Below are positions 17,601 through 25,156 of a stretch of 64,000 bases of DNA, piece after piece. This DNA is from M3007 sp964646615 (lineage in GTDB: Bacteria; Bacteroidota; Bacteroidia; Chitinophagales; Saprospiraceae), in NCBI GenBank assembly GCA_964646615.1, contig CAZYEV010000009.1, positions 46,306 through 110,305 of the forward strand, read 5' to 3'. Position numbers and translations under genes: made by a program. Every line of letters starts with the position of its first letter. Position 1 is the first letter of the stretch. The notes beneath the pieces are model-generated. The model saw nothing but the letters and a program-made list of their open reading frames with translations, searched no databases and had not been told where the DNA came from.

Positions 17601-18007
17601 TGGCGGTCGTGTTCGGTGGCCGTTACGACGATTTCTTCGTTTTGGGCAAAGCGGCGGCTGGTTTCCTTGACCACGGCAAAAGCCTCGGGCAGGATATCCA
17701 GCAGGACTTCTTCCAGCAGTTTATCGCGCTCTTTGCGCAGTTCATCCACCTGTTTGAAGAGGACCTCTTTTTCGTTGAAGTCCTCCACTTCCAGTGCCTG
17801 CTGGTGGATTTCGTTGATTTCGGCGTCTATATCGCGCAGGTAATCGGCGATGCGCTCGCGAAATTCGAGGGTTTTTTGGCGCAGCTCGTCGTTGCTCAAC
17901 GAGCGATAGTGCTCAAAATAGCGGTTAATCTCGGCGACGGTGCCCTCATAGCGGCCCATGTCGCGCTCCTGCTTGGTGCCGAGTATTTTTTTAAGTAGTC
18001 CTAACAT
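14651..18007 (-). CDS. secA: Preprotein translocase ATPase SecA
   Basis: This motor ATPase (1118 residues) drives proteins through SecYEG. ATEGKT-type nucleotide binding is seen as MATGEGKT (about 189). DEVDSVLIDEARTPLIISG is the DEAD-like motif II with the preprotein-binding domain after it, and GRAGRQGDPG is motif VI. The C-terminal tail NDPCPCGSGKKYKNCHGR is the zinc-binding SEC-C motif for SecB and phospholipid contact. It is longer than the E. coli protein (901), as usual in Bacteroidota. ATG 18007 gives MLGLLKKILGTKQER, the normal start; the 83 residues that could be read upstream are spurious. The promoter element TACCTTTG lies about 100 bases upstream. Confidence 0.97.
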   Translation of the reverse strand: MLGLLKKILGTKQERDMGRYEGTVAEINRYFEHYRSLSNDELRQKTLEFRERIADYLRDIDAEINEIHQQALEVEDFNEKEVLFKQVDELRKERDKLLEEVLLDILPEAFAVVKETSRRFAQNEEIVVTATEHDRQLAAQPGKTYVRIEGDRAIWKNRWVAAGGDIVWNMVHYDVQLIGGIVLHEGKIAEMATGEGKTLVATLPAYLNGLSGQGVHVVTVNDYLARRDQEWVGPIYEFLLLTVDCIDKYRPHSPERVRAYQCDITFGTNAEFGFDYLRDNMVISADELVQRKHHYAIVDEVDSVLIDEARTPLIISGPVTRGLEDQEYVDLNPTVKRLYEEQIRLANQFLSEARKLFNAGQLGYEEGGAGLPLLRAHRALPKYRPLIKFLSEEGVKVLLQKTEDYYMQENSKRMPEVDRELLFHIDEKNRSVELTDKGLDFLSRFNNDPNFFVLPDIGSELVNIDNNPGLSPAEKAEAKERLSQDYGVKSRRIHAVQQLLKAYALFEKDNEYIVTPEGEVKIVDEQTGRVMEGRRYSDGLHQALEAKENVKVGEITQTYATITLQNYFRMYHKLAGMTGTAETEAKEFWDIYKLDVVVIPTNRKVIREDKDDLVFKTAREKFNAVIEEIVRLRNAGRPVLVGTTSVEISELLSRMLRLRGIEHNVLNAKQHQREAEIVAEAGLAGKVTIATNMAGRGTDIKLGPGVKEAGGLAIIGTERHESRRVDRQLRGRAGRQGDPGSSQFFVSLEDTLMRLFQSERIASLMDKMGHKEGDVIQHPMVTKSIERAQKRVEENNFGIRKRLLEYDDVMNIQREAIYKKRRNALFGDRLSVDINNAFLAITAELVQVHREVGDFETFRLDSIRLIGVDPEMDPLWFKSEREETVIATFQQQVFDLYALKRQQISERLLPLIRDVYAREGDRYKRVLVPFTNEGMGLNISVDIEEAIRTQGKSIMHDIEKVATLAIIDEAWKEHLRNIDDLKDSVQGASFEQKDPLVIYKMEAYKLFEALIGQINSQVTAFLLKGQLMLPDEQQMEQARREEARRQQQAALNRMRMMTNRRPVEETMTETQRAAQRAALEAGQRPTVRPQPVVRQPSVGRNDPCPCGSGKKYKNCHGR

Positions 18008-18104
18008 GTCTGTCTGTTGTGCGTAGATGCGATGGGGAGGCGAATTTTTGTCTGCCAGCGTTGCCGCAGGCCGACGAGGCGAAGACGGTCGCTTTTTGGC
18101 GCTG

Positions 18105-18112
18105 CAAAGGTA
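18105..18112 (-). promoter_or_regulatory. -7 element TACCTTTG of secA
   Basis: The minus-strand match to TAnnTTTG lies about 100 bases before the secA ATG, inside the gap after the OLD-like gene. secA therefore probably has its own promoter. Confidence 0.55.
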
Positions 18113-18206
18113 GCATCTGCCTTTGGGCGAAAGCGTTAAGGGCTGCACATTTCGTTCCAGCAGGCGATGGGCGGACAAAATGACAGGTTTTGGGGGAGAC
18201 AGGGTT

Positions 18207-19772
18207 TCAGCGGCGCGCCTGCCAGCGGCGGATCTGGCTCTCCAGCTGGTCGGCAAAGACTTTAATATCGCCTTCGCCGCGTTGCGTTTCCTGACGGGCC
18301 AGGGTGCGCATCAGGGTCAGATGGCTGGTCTTGAGTTGTTCGCAGAAGGAAAAGTATTTGTTCTTGATGATGTTGTTTGGGTGGTCGGTGGCATTGCTAA
18401 AGAGGCGGTCGGCAAATTCGATTTGCTCGAGCAAGTGCTTGCTTTGCAGCCCGAGCTCTGGTGCGTAGTCCTCCGGATATTGGCGAAGCATCTTCCAGGC
18501 CCATTCTTCCGGAACACTGCCCGGCAGGAACAGCGGCTGAACATTGGCGGCGTATTGCTCGGCTATTTTGATCAGTTTTTCCTCTAAGTGGCGTCCGTCG
18601 CCGTCGAGCACGAACACAAAGTTGCTCAGTTGCTTGAACTTGCCCAGCGCCTCGATGTGCTGACTGAACTGGTCTTTGCCGGTATCGCGCCCTACGACGA
18701 TATCGCTGGGCAACAGGCCCAACTTAGGGTTCAGGACGTCCAGCACACCCAGGATGAGGCTTTCCGAAACGTCGTCTTCGCACAGAATAGACAGTTTTTC
18801 AATGGATTGGCCATAAAGCGCCTTTTGAATGACGTCGCGGTAGGCCGGAAGGACAACCACATTATTCGCCGTTCGTTCCAGGAAGATGCGGCCCTCTACG
18901 GGAACGCATTCGAGCACCACAGGGCTATGGGTAGTAACAATGATCTGCAAGTCGTTGCGCACAGCCAGGCGGAGCAATTCCAGCATCAGCATTTGCTGGG
19001 TGAAAGGGTGCAGGCCGGCCTCAATTTCATCAATGAGCACCAGGGCATTCTTCAGGCGCGACAAGTCCTTGGGCAGGCGCAAAATGGCGCGCTCGCCCGC
19101 CGACATGTGGAACTCAGAATAGTTGTTGGTTGTATCGGCCCCCGGCCTCAGGGCAAAGAGCAGGTTTTTGGCTTTGGAGCGGATTTCTACCATCTGATCG
19201 TATCGGAGCGGTAAGATCCACTGGGCAAAGGCTATCAGATCGGAAGTGAGCTCTTCCAGGGTGTAATGACCTTTCTGACCAATCTGAAGCACGCTTCTGA
19301 CTTCGGCCGGATTGGTCAGGTTGGCCAGCGTGCGCAGGTAAACGTGGCGCTCGGGTTGCTCGCCGCCGGACTGCCCCATGTAACTCTTCGACCAGGCCGC
19401 ACCCCGGGCCCAACGCATCGCTGTCGGTCTTTTTTGGCTGATGTACAGAAACTCAAAGGCCGGATGGCCGGGGGCGTCCGAGTATTCCGGGTGTTTTCTT
19501 AAGGTCAGGTTAGGGAACAACGCAGCCGGGCTATACGAGTCGCGCGAACTCTGGCTGCCGGGCCTGCGATAAGCACAGGCACACGCGAGAAGCACCGTGG
19601 TCTTGCCGCTCGCGTTCGGACCCGCCAAAACAGAAACAGGAAAGCGAAACATTACGGAAAGATCGCGAATGCCCCGAAAGTTGGTGATGGTAACATTCGT
19701 CAGAAAATCACTCTGCACATTCCCTTTCGCGCGCAACTGATCCCAAACCCGCTCGAAATTTTTCTGTGCCAT
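18207..19772 (-). CDS. AAA ATPase with a C-terminal TOPRIM-like domain (OLD family)
   Basis: This protein of 521 residues starts with an ABC/SMC-like AAA domain. The opening ITNFRGIRDLSV leads to Walker A GPNASGKTT (51-59), the signature-like SAGERAIL, and Walker B LVLIDEIEAGLHP (about 241-253), then VTTHSPVVLE. The C-terminal part has CEDDVSES (about 329) and VFVLDGDGRH (about 386-395), which look like the Glu and Asp-x-Asp elements of a TOPRIM nuclease domain. This order is that of OLD-family nucleases (P2 Old, GajA), several of which act in phage defence. No UvrD-like GajB partner is adjacent, so it would be a stand-alone member. ATG 19772 is supported by the TATTTTTG promoter about 65 bases upstream. 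Confidence 0.75.
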   Translation of the reverse strand: MAQKNFERVWDQLRAKGNVQSDFLTNVTITNFRGIRDLSVMFRFPVSVLAGPNASGKTTVLLACACAYRRPGSQSSRDSYSPAALFPNLTLRKHPEYSDAPGHPAFEFLYISQKRPTAMRWARGAAWSKSYMGQSGGEQPERHVYLRTLANLTNPAEVRSVLQIGQKGHYTLEELTSDLIAFAQWILPLRYDQMVEIRSKAKNLLFALRPGADTTNNYSEFHMSAGERAILRLPKDLSRLKNALVLIDEIEAGLHPFTQQMLMLELLRLAVRNDLQIIVTTHSPVVLECVPVEGRIFLERTANNVVVLPAYRDVIQKALYGQSIEKLSILCEDDVSESLILGVLDVLNPKLGLLPSDIVVGRDTGKDQFSQHIEALGKFKQLSNFVFVLDGDGRHLEEKLIKIAEQYAANVQPLFLPGSVPEEWAWKMLRQYPEDYAPELGLQSKHLLEQIEFADRLFSNATDHPNNIIKNKYFSFCEQLKTSHLTLMRTLARQETQRGEGDIKVFADQLESQIRRWQARR

Positions 19773-19837
19773 GACATAGAAAAGCGAACCAACACCGCCT
19801 TTGGTGAATGGATGGCTACATTTGGAAAATCTCTGGG

Positions 19838-19845
19838 CAAAAATA
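19838..19845 (-). promoter_or_regulatory. -7 element TATTTTTG of the OLD-like gene
   Basis: The minus-strand match to TAnnTTTG is 66 bases before the chosen ATG at 19772. The remaining divergent interval up to 20070 holds no gene that I can support. Confidence 0.5.
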
Positions 19846-20070
19846 GCGGGTTCCCCCTTTCGGAGCGCCAAAGGCGGGCTGGCGCATTTAGTGCCCGCTC
19901 CTCCTCCATGCCTTGAACGGGCCACGGGTTGTTAAATGTGCTGTTGGAGACGGGGCAATACTCCCTGAGAAAAACAGCCTTCTATTTTGCCCACACAGGG
20001 CCGATCAGTAGTGTACCTGGCCCCAAAGGCCACGCATATTTGCGCCGATTGTCCACCTAAATTACAGTTC

Positions 20071-21045
20071 ATGGATTGGCGGCTGTCTTATATTTTCACC
20101 TTAATTTTTTCTCTGTCGGCTTGCCAGACGCTTAAGGAAGGTGTTCCACAGATTGCCTTCTTCCACTGGAAAAACCGCCTTGCCCTTACGCCTGCCGAGG
20201 TGGCTTTGCTGGACAGCACGGGCTGCCGGACGCTGTACGTCAAGTTTTTAGATGTGGCGCGCGAGGCCGGTGGTCCCATTCGCCCTTACGCGCTGCTGGA
20301 GGTAGCCGATACGGCGGGGCTGAGTGGTCGCTGCGTAGTGCCCTGCGTGTTTCTGACGAATTCGGTGTTTGTGGGCCTTTCGGCTGCCGAGGTCGAGGCA
20401 TTGGCCCAAAAGGTGTCGCAGGCCTTAGCGGACGTCGGGCGGCAATTTCCGCAGCCTGTGTTTTCAGAGGTGCAATTGGACTGCGACTGGACTGAGCGCA
20501 CGCGCCAGCCGTTTTTTCTTTTCTTGAAAAAACTGAAGCCGCTGCTGCCGCCTCAAACGCGCCTGAGTGCCACGATACGGCTGCACCAGTACAAATTCCC
20601 CAACCGCACAGGCGTGCCGCCAGTGGAGCGCGGGTTGCTGATGCTGTACAACACGGGCGACATTCAGGACCCCGACGAGGACAATTCCATTTTCTCGCCC
20701 GAAGACGCCTTGCGCTATGTCGAAGGTGCGCCGGCGCGCTATCCGCTGCCGTTGGATGTGGCGCTGCCGGCCTTTGGCTGGACGCTGGTCTATCGCGATG
20801 GGCATCTGTGGAAGATAGGTCCGGAGGGCTACGAGCCGCCGCCTTACGACGGTGAGCAGCGGGTGCGCACGGAAGTGGCCGACACTGCCCTGCTGCGTCA
20901 GGCCGCCCAGGTGGCCGGGCGTGTACGACTGGCGCCGGACGGACGGGTGGCCTTTTTCCGATTAGACAGCCTTACCACCAGACGATACAGCGCTGATTTT
21001 CTGAGAGATGTAGCCAAAAAGGCAGCCGGCAGCTATCCCGATTAA
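20071..21045 (+). CDS. Lipoprotein of unknown function
   Basis: This exported protein of 324 residues begins MDWRLSYIFTLIFSLSAC, a lipoprotein signal with Cys at 18. The mature part has alternating short hydrophobic strands and acidic loops such as VQLDCDWTERTRQPF and LPLDVALPAFGWTLVY, which remind one of a TIM-barrel glycosidase-like fold with a DxD motif, but I cannot assign a family. ATG 20071 was chosen for the signal peptide. It is followed by the PhoX-like gene 94 bases downstream, which has a separate weak promoter-like TTCCTTTG before it. Enzymatic function is conjecture. Confidence 0.65.
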   Translation: MDWRLSYIFTLIFSLSACQTLKEGVPQIAFFHWKNRLALTPAEVALLDSTGCRTLYVKFLDVAREAGGPIRPYALLEVADTAGLSGRCVVPCVFLTNSVFVGLSAAEVEALAQKVSQALADVGRQFPQPVFSEVQLDCDWTERTRQPFFLFLKKLKPLLPPQTRLSATIRLHQYKFPNRTGVPPVERGLLMLYNTGDIQDPDEDNSIFSPEDALRYVEGAPARYPLPLDVALPAFGWTLVYRDGHLWKIGPEGYEPPPYDGEQRVRTEVADTALLRQAAQVAGRVRLAPDGRVAFFRLDSLTTRRYSADFLRDVAKKAAGSYPD

Positions 21046-21139
21046 CGATGGCTTAACGCCCGCTGTGCTTAAACTTAAAGTGCAGCCAAAATGGGCTTAA
21101 CCCTGCGCCGGTTCCTTTGCGCCCAAAAGACGCATTGTC

Positions 21140-23044
21140 ATGAAAAACTGCTACTTTCTCTTTGTTGTTGCGCTGCTGACGGCAGCCTCTCTGAGCGCTC
21201 AGGCGCCTTTCACCGCTTTCGACACGGCTTATGTGTCGGGTTCTACGGTTGTTCGCGTATCTCCGTCGCTGAAGGCCCAAATCGTTTTCCGTGAGGGCAG
21301 CAACTGGGTACGCCTCGACCGTCAGGATGGCTTCAAGGCCGTTGTCCCGGCTCCGCGCGAGCACGACTTCATCACTTACTTGCCCGATCCGGCCAACCCG
21401 AATGGCAAGGGCTTGCTGGCCATCAACCACGAGCGCGCTGTTATTCGCAGCGAGCGCCCGGCGTTGGGCATGGGCGGTGCTATGTCCATTGTCCCGGTAG
21501 TTCGCGTGGGCGACACCTGGCGTATTGACAACACCATTGCTATTGGCGACACGTGCTTTGCTGTGGACTTCTCCACTGTAGGCTACACTACGACCAACTG
21601 CGGTGGTGCTCGCCTCTCGACGGGCAACGTATTGACGGGCGAAGAAATCTTTGCCAACTTCACGTCGAACCAGCAAATCTCGAACAACTTCGACACGCTG
21701 CTCAACCAGTTCGGCTACGACGGCCAGGGCAACTACACTATCCCGGCTTCAGTGCCCGAATTCGGCGGCCGCAAGATCAAGATGTTCCAAAACTTCGGCT
21801 GGCTGACAGAAGTGAATCCGCAAACGCGCCGCGCAGTGCGCAAACTGTACCACGCTGGCCGCATGTCGTTTGAAGGCACCGTAGAACTGGGCGACCGTCG
21901 CACACTCGTACACGGCAATGACTTTGTACCTAACGCAACGCTGCCGCACGGCTCGTTCATTTACAAGTATGTTGCCGATACGCCCGGCGACTTCACGACA
22001 GGCAACCTCTACGTGTTTAAGCAAAACCCAGGCTCTTATGAAGGTGTGTGGCTCCAGATTCCGCGCAATCTGGACTCGCTGATGATTGCTCCTGCCATCG
22101 CTGCGCGCATGGGTGCCACCTTTTTCCAGCGCATTGAATGGACATGCTTCGACCCTGTAACGGGCCGAGTTTATCTGGCCGAAACGGGCCGCGACAACCA
22201 GTCTATGGCCCTCTCGATGCGCAACGGTGCTACGGTGCCGCAGCACTGGCGGGATGCCAACCTGTTCAACCCGGCTGACTCGGTATGCCGCCACCCGTAC
22301 GGCGCCGTGCTGGTATTGGAAGGTGCTACGACCGATAAGCCCTCGGTGCGTGTACATCTGTGGGGCGGCCCTGAAGTGCCCAATAACCCGGCGGCTTCCA
22401 AATTCGTGTTCAACAGCGTGGATGGTATCACGTTGGCTACTTATGGCAACAAGCGCTTCCTCGTGCTCCAGGAAGACAACATCGGCACCTCGCTGGGCCG
22501 CATCGTACCCAGCTTTGTTGGCTCCTTCCCCTACGAAGTACCCAAAGCCTTCATGCTTGATTTAGACATTCCGAACCCGACGCCGGCCAACCTGCACCTC
22601 TTTTATACGGGTACGCGCGACTCGGAGGCTACCGGTGCTATCATGACGCCGGACGGCAGCACCTGCTTCATCAACAACCAGCACCCCGACGGCACGGGCG
22701 GCAGCTTTGCCGCTGACACAGTGGGCAATGTATCCACGCAAGGCAACGTCTATCCTTTCCAGCGCGCTGCTACCATCGCCATCACGGGTTTCGACCCCAA
22801 ACTCATTACGAGCATCCCGACGATTGACCAGAACGCGGAGGAGCTGATCCTCTATCCGAACCCGACCTTCCGCGCCGTACACTTCAATAAGATCGTGGAT
22901 GTCGAACTCTACAATGCCCAGGGCCAGCTGCTGCGCGTGCGTGAGCAAGTGGCCCACGTCAATGTGGACGACCTGGAGCCAGGCACCTACTTCCTGCGCA
23001 CCCAGCACGACCAGAAGATGTACCGCATCGTCGTGGCACGCTAA
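21140..23044 (+). CDS. Secreted PhoX-like (DUF839) protein with a T9SS sorting domain
   Basis: This exported protein of 634 residues has a Sec signal peptide (residues 1-20, ending SLSAQA). The body resembles the PhoX/DUF839 beta-propeller family: LLAINHERAVI near the start, WTCFDPVTGRVYLAETG in the middle and PDGSTCFINNQHP late, which are typical metal-site neighbourhoods of PhoX alkaline phosphatases. The last ~80 residues begin ELILYPNPTFRAVHF and end LEPGTYFLRTQHDQKMYRIVV, a canonical type IX secretion C-terminal domain (type A). It is therefore predicted to be exported across the outer membrane and anchored or released. Phosphatase activity is inferred from the family. Confidence 0.8.
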   Translation: MKNCYFLFVVALLTAASLSAQAPFTAFDTAYVSGSTVVRVSPSLKAQIVFREGSNWVRLDRQDGFKAVVPAPREHDFITYLPDPANPNGKGLLAINHERAVIRSERPALGMGGAMSIVPVVRVGDTWRIDNTIAIGDTCFAVDFSTVGYTTTNCGGARLSTGNVLTGEEIFANFTSNQQISNNFDTLLNQFGYDGQGNYTIPASVPEFGGRKIKMFQNFGWLTEVNPQTRRAVRKLYHAGRMSFEGTVELGDRRTLVHGNDFVPNATLPHGSFIYKYVADTPGDFTTGNLYVFKQNPGSYEGVWLQIPRNLDSLMIAPAIAARMGATFFQRIEWTCFDPVTGRVYLAETGRDNQSMALSMRNGATVPQHWRDANLFNPADSVCRHPYGAVLVLEGATTDKPSVRVHLWGGPEVPNNPAASKFVFNSVDGITLATYGNKRFLVLQEDNIGTSLGRIVPSFVGSFPYEVPKAFMLDLDIPNPTPANLHLFYTGTRDSEATGAIMTPDGSTCFINNQHPDGTGGSFAADTVGNVSTQGNVYPFQRAATIAITGFDPKLITSIPTIDQNAEELILYPNPTFRAVHFNKIVDVELYNAQGQLLRVREQVAHVNVDDLEPGTYFLRTQHDQKMYRIVVAR

Positions 23045-23215
23045 AAGCCTGTTAATCAGGCGGCTGAATTAAACGCCGCACTCCATCGCAGCAGCATGAA
23101 ACCCTATGCCAGGGATTCATGCTGCTGCGCCATTAAAGCCCTGAGCAAGCGCCATTTGGAAACTTCAAAGAACACGGCTTTTTTCACTTCCCTCAGGCAA
23201 AAAACTGCTCCGTAC

Positions 23216-25156
23216 ATGAAGCGAATTCTTTGGGCCGGCCTGTGTGCCGTTGCATCCCTCCTGTTGTTGAGCCACATTTCTGAAGAAAAAGCGACCCGCC
23301 ATTCGCGCCTCATCGAACAACCGTTGCGGCAACATTTTGAGGCGCAAAATGCGCAGTTCCGCAAGGCACTGCTTGCCTTTAAAAGCCAGGTTCAAAACAC
23401 TAAAACGCCTAAAAAGAGCGCAGAAAAAAAGTGGTTAGACGCCTTTCGCCAGCTGCGTTTGGCCTACAAGCGCATCGAACTCATCACCGCTTATTTTGAC
23501 CCTTACAATACGGCCCAACTGAATGGCCCGGCCATTCCGAAAGCCGAATACGAGGGCCACTTAGCCACGTCGCGCCCTTCGTATAGCCTTCAGGTGGTGG
23601 AGGAGTTGCTCTGCGATGACCACCCAGTACAGCATCGCGCCGAGCTGCTCCAGCTGATAGACAAGGCGCTGGCCTACCATGAGGACATGACTCAGGTGGT
23701 GCAGAAGTATCCGCTGGAGGACTGGATGCTCTTCGACGCCCTGCGCCAGCAGTTAGTGCGCATTTGTGCATTGGGCCTGGTGGGCTTCGACTCGCCAGTG
23801 CTGCTTCACTCGTTGCCTGAAGCCGCCGTGGCGCTGGAAGAAATGCTCTACGTAGTCCAGCTGTACGAGTCGCATTTATTGGACGACAAGGAGCCCTTTC
23901 AGCAGCTGCGTGCCCATCTGTATCGCGCCATAGAGGCGGTGAGTGCGGCCAGGTCATTTGATGAACTGGACCGCGTGGAGCTCATTCGCAACCACCTGTC
24001 GCCCTGTTGGCCCTGGCTGTATCGGCTGCAGCAGGAGCTGGGCATTGAGCCGGTAGAGCAGCGCTATCCTTTCCACACGGCATACAACATCCAGGCCAGC
24101 AGCCTGTTTGCGCCCGACTTCCTCAAGCGCGGCTTTTTCAGTCGAGCGAAAACGCAGGTGCTGCCACCGAAGGTAGTGGCTTTGGGGCGTCTGCTTTTTT
24201 TCGATCCCATCCTGTCGGGGAATGGCGAACGCGCCTGTGCTTCGTGCCATCAGCCCGAGCACGCCTTTGCCGAGCCGGCGCGCTTTAGCCGCGCCTTCGA
24301 GCCGCAGGAGCACATCGGCCGCAATGCTCCCACGCTCATCAATGCGCTCTATTCCAGGCTCTTCCAAATGGATGGCCGGGCTTCCAGCATTGAGGAGCAG
24401 TTCCATCAGGTGCTCGTCAACGAGCGCGAGATGAACATCCGCGAACATGAGGCCATCCAGCGCATAGCGGCCTCGGCCGAATACCGCCGCCTTTTTCAAG
24501 AGGCGTTTGGTCTGCCTGAAGGACAGCAACCCGACTTTGTGCTGATAAAAGCTGCTTTGAGCGCCTATGTGGAGTCGCTGACGGCCTTCAATTCGCCCAT
24601 AGACCGCTACATGCGCGGCGAAACCGACCGGATAGACCCGGAAGCCTACCGGGGCTTCAACCTGTTCTTGGGCAAGGCCAAATGCGCCACCTGCCATTTT
24701 ATCCCGCTCACCAATGGTACCGTGCCGCCCACTTTCCAGGAGACAGAGGTCGAAGTACTGGGCACGCCGGCGGAGAAAAACACGCCCAAAGTCAGCCCGG
24801 ACTTAGGCCGGTACAACATCGCGCACTTAGAGCAGCACCGCCATGCGTTCAAGACGCCCACCGTGCGCAATGCTGCGCTCACGGCACCTTACATGCACAA
24901 CGGTGTATTTAATACGCTGGAGGAACTCGTTCTCTTTTACAATCATGGCGGCGGCGCCGGCATGGGCATCGAGCTGGAAAACCAGACCTTGCCGCCCGAC
25001 TCGCTGCACCTGAGTGCTCAGGAAGTCCGCGCCTTGGTGCGCTTTATGGAGGCACTCACTGATACGGCAGGCCTGACGCAGCGCCCCACCCGTTTGCCCG
25101 CTTTTGAGGGCGAGTACGCGCGCTGGAACGACCGATCCATCGGCGGGCGCTATTGA
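23216..25156 (+). CDS. Di-haem cytochrome c peroxidase (MauG/CCP) with an imelysin-like N-terminal domain
   Basis: This exported protein of 646 residues has two parts. After a signal segment, residues of about 30-300 are helical and include LAYKRIELITAYFDPYNTA, resembling the imelysin-like domain found N-terminal to many Bacteroidota peroxidases. The C-terminal half is a di-haem cytochrome c peroxidase with two haem motifs, CASCH (341-345) and CATCH (about 489). Distal-side features such as RFSRAFEPQEHIGRNAPT, LFQMDGRAS and FKTPTVRNAALTAPYMHNG are all present. The predicted role is peroxide reduction or protein oxidation in the periplasm with c-type cytochrome electrons. Its stop overlaps the stop of the convergent LanB-like gene by 7 bases. 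Confidence 0.9.
   Translation: MKRILWAGLCAVASLLLLSHISEEKATRHSRLIEQPLRQHFEAQNAQFRKALLAFKSQVQNTKTPKKSAEKKWLDAFRQLRLAYKRIELITAYFDPYNTAQLNGPAIPKAEYEGHLATSRPSYSLQVVEELLCDDHPVQHRAELLQLIDKALAYHEDMTQVVQKYPLEDWMLFDALRQQLVRICALGLVGFDSPVLLHSLPEAAVALEEMLYVVQLYESHLLDDKEPFQQLRAHLYRAIEAVSAARSFDELDRVELIRNHLSPCWPWLYRLQQELGIEPVEQRYPFHTAYNIQASSLFAPDFLKRGFFSRAKTQVLPPKVVALGRLLFFDPILSGNGERACASCHQPEHAFAEPARFSRAFEPQEHIGRNAPTLINALYSRLFQMDGRASSIEEQFHQVLVNEREMNIREHEAIQRIAASAEYRRLFQEAFGLPEGQQPDFVLIKAALSAYVESLTAFNSPIDRYMRGETDRIDPEAYRGFNLFLGKAKCATCHFIPLTNGTVPPTFQETEVEVLGTPAEKNTPKVSPDLGRYNIAHLEQHRHAFKTPTVRNAALTAPYMHNGVFNTLEELVLFYNHGGGAGMGIELENQTLPPDSLHLSAQEVRALVRFMEALTDTAGLTQRPTRLPAFEGEYARWNDRSIGGRY

Noticed and set aside
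18008..18256. N-terminal extension of SecA by 83 residues
   Set aside because: The extension is not SecA-like, runs through the secA promoter region and into the preceding gene; ATG 18007 gives the normal SecA start.
18207..19772. Complete Gabija system
   Set aside because: The GajA-like gene has no UvrD-like GajB neighbour; the SF1 helicase at 54199-56346 is distant and of the UPF1 type.
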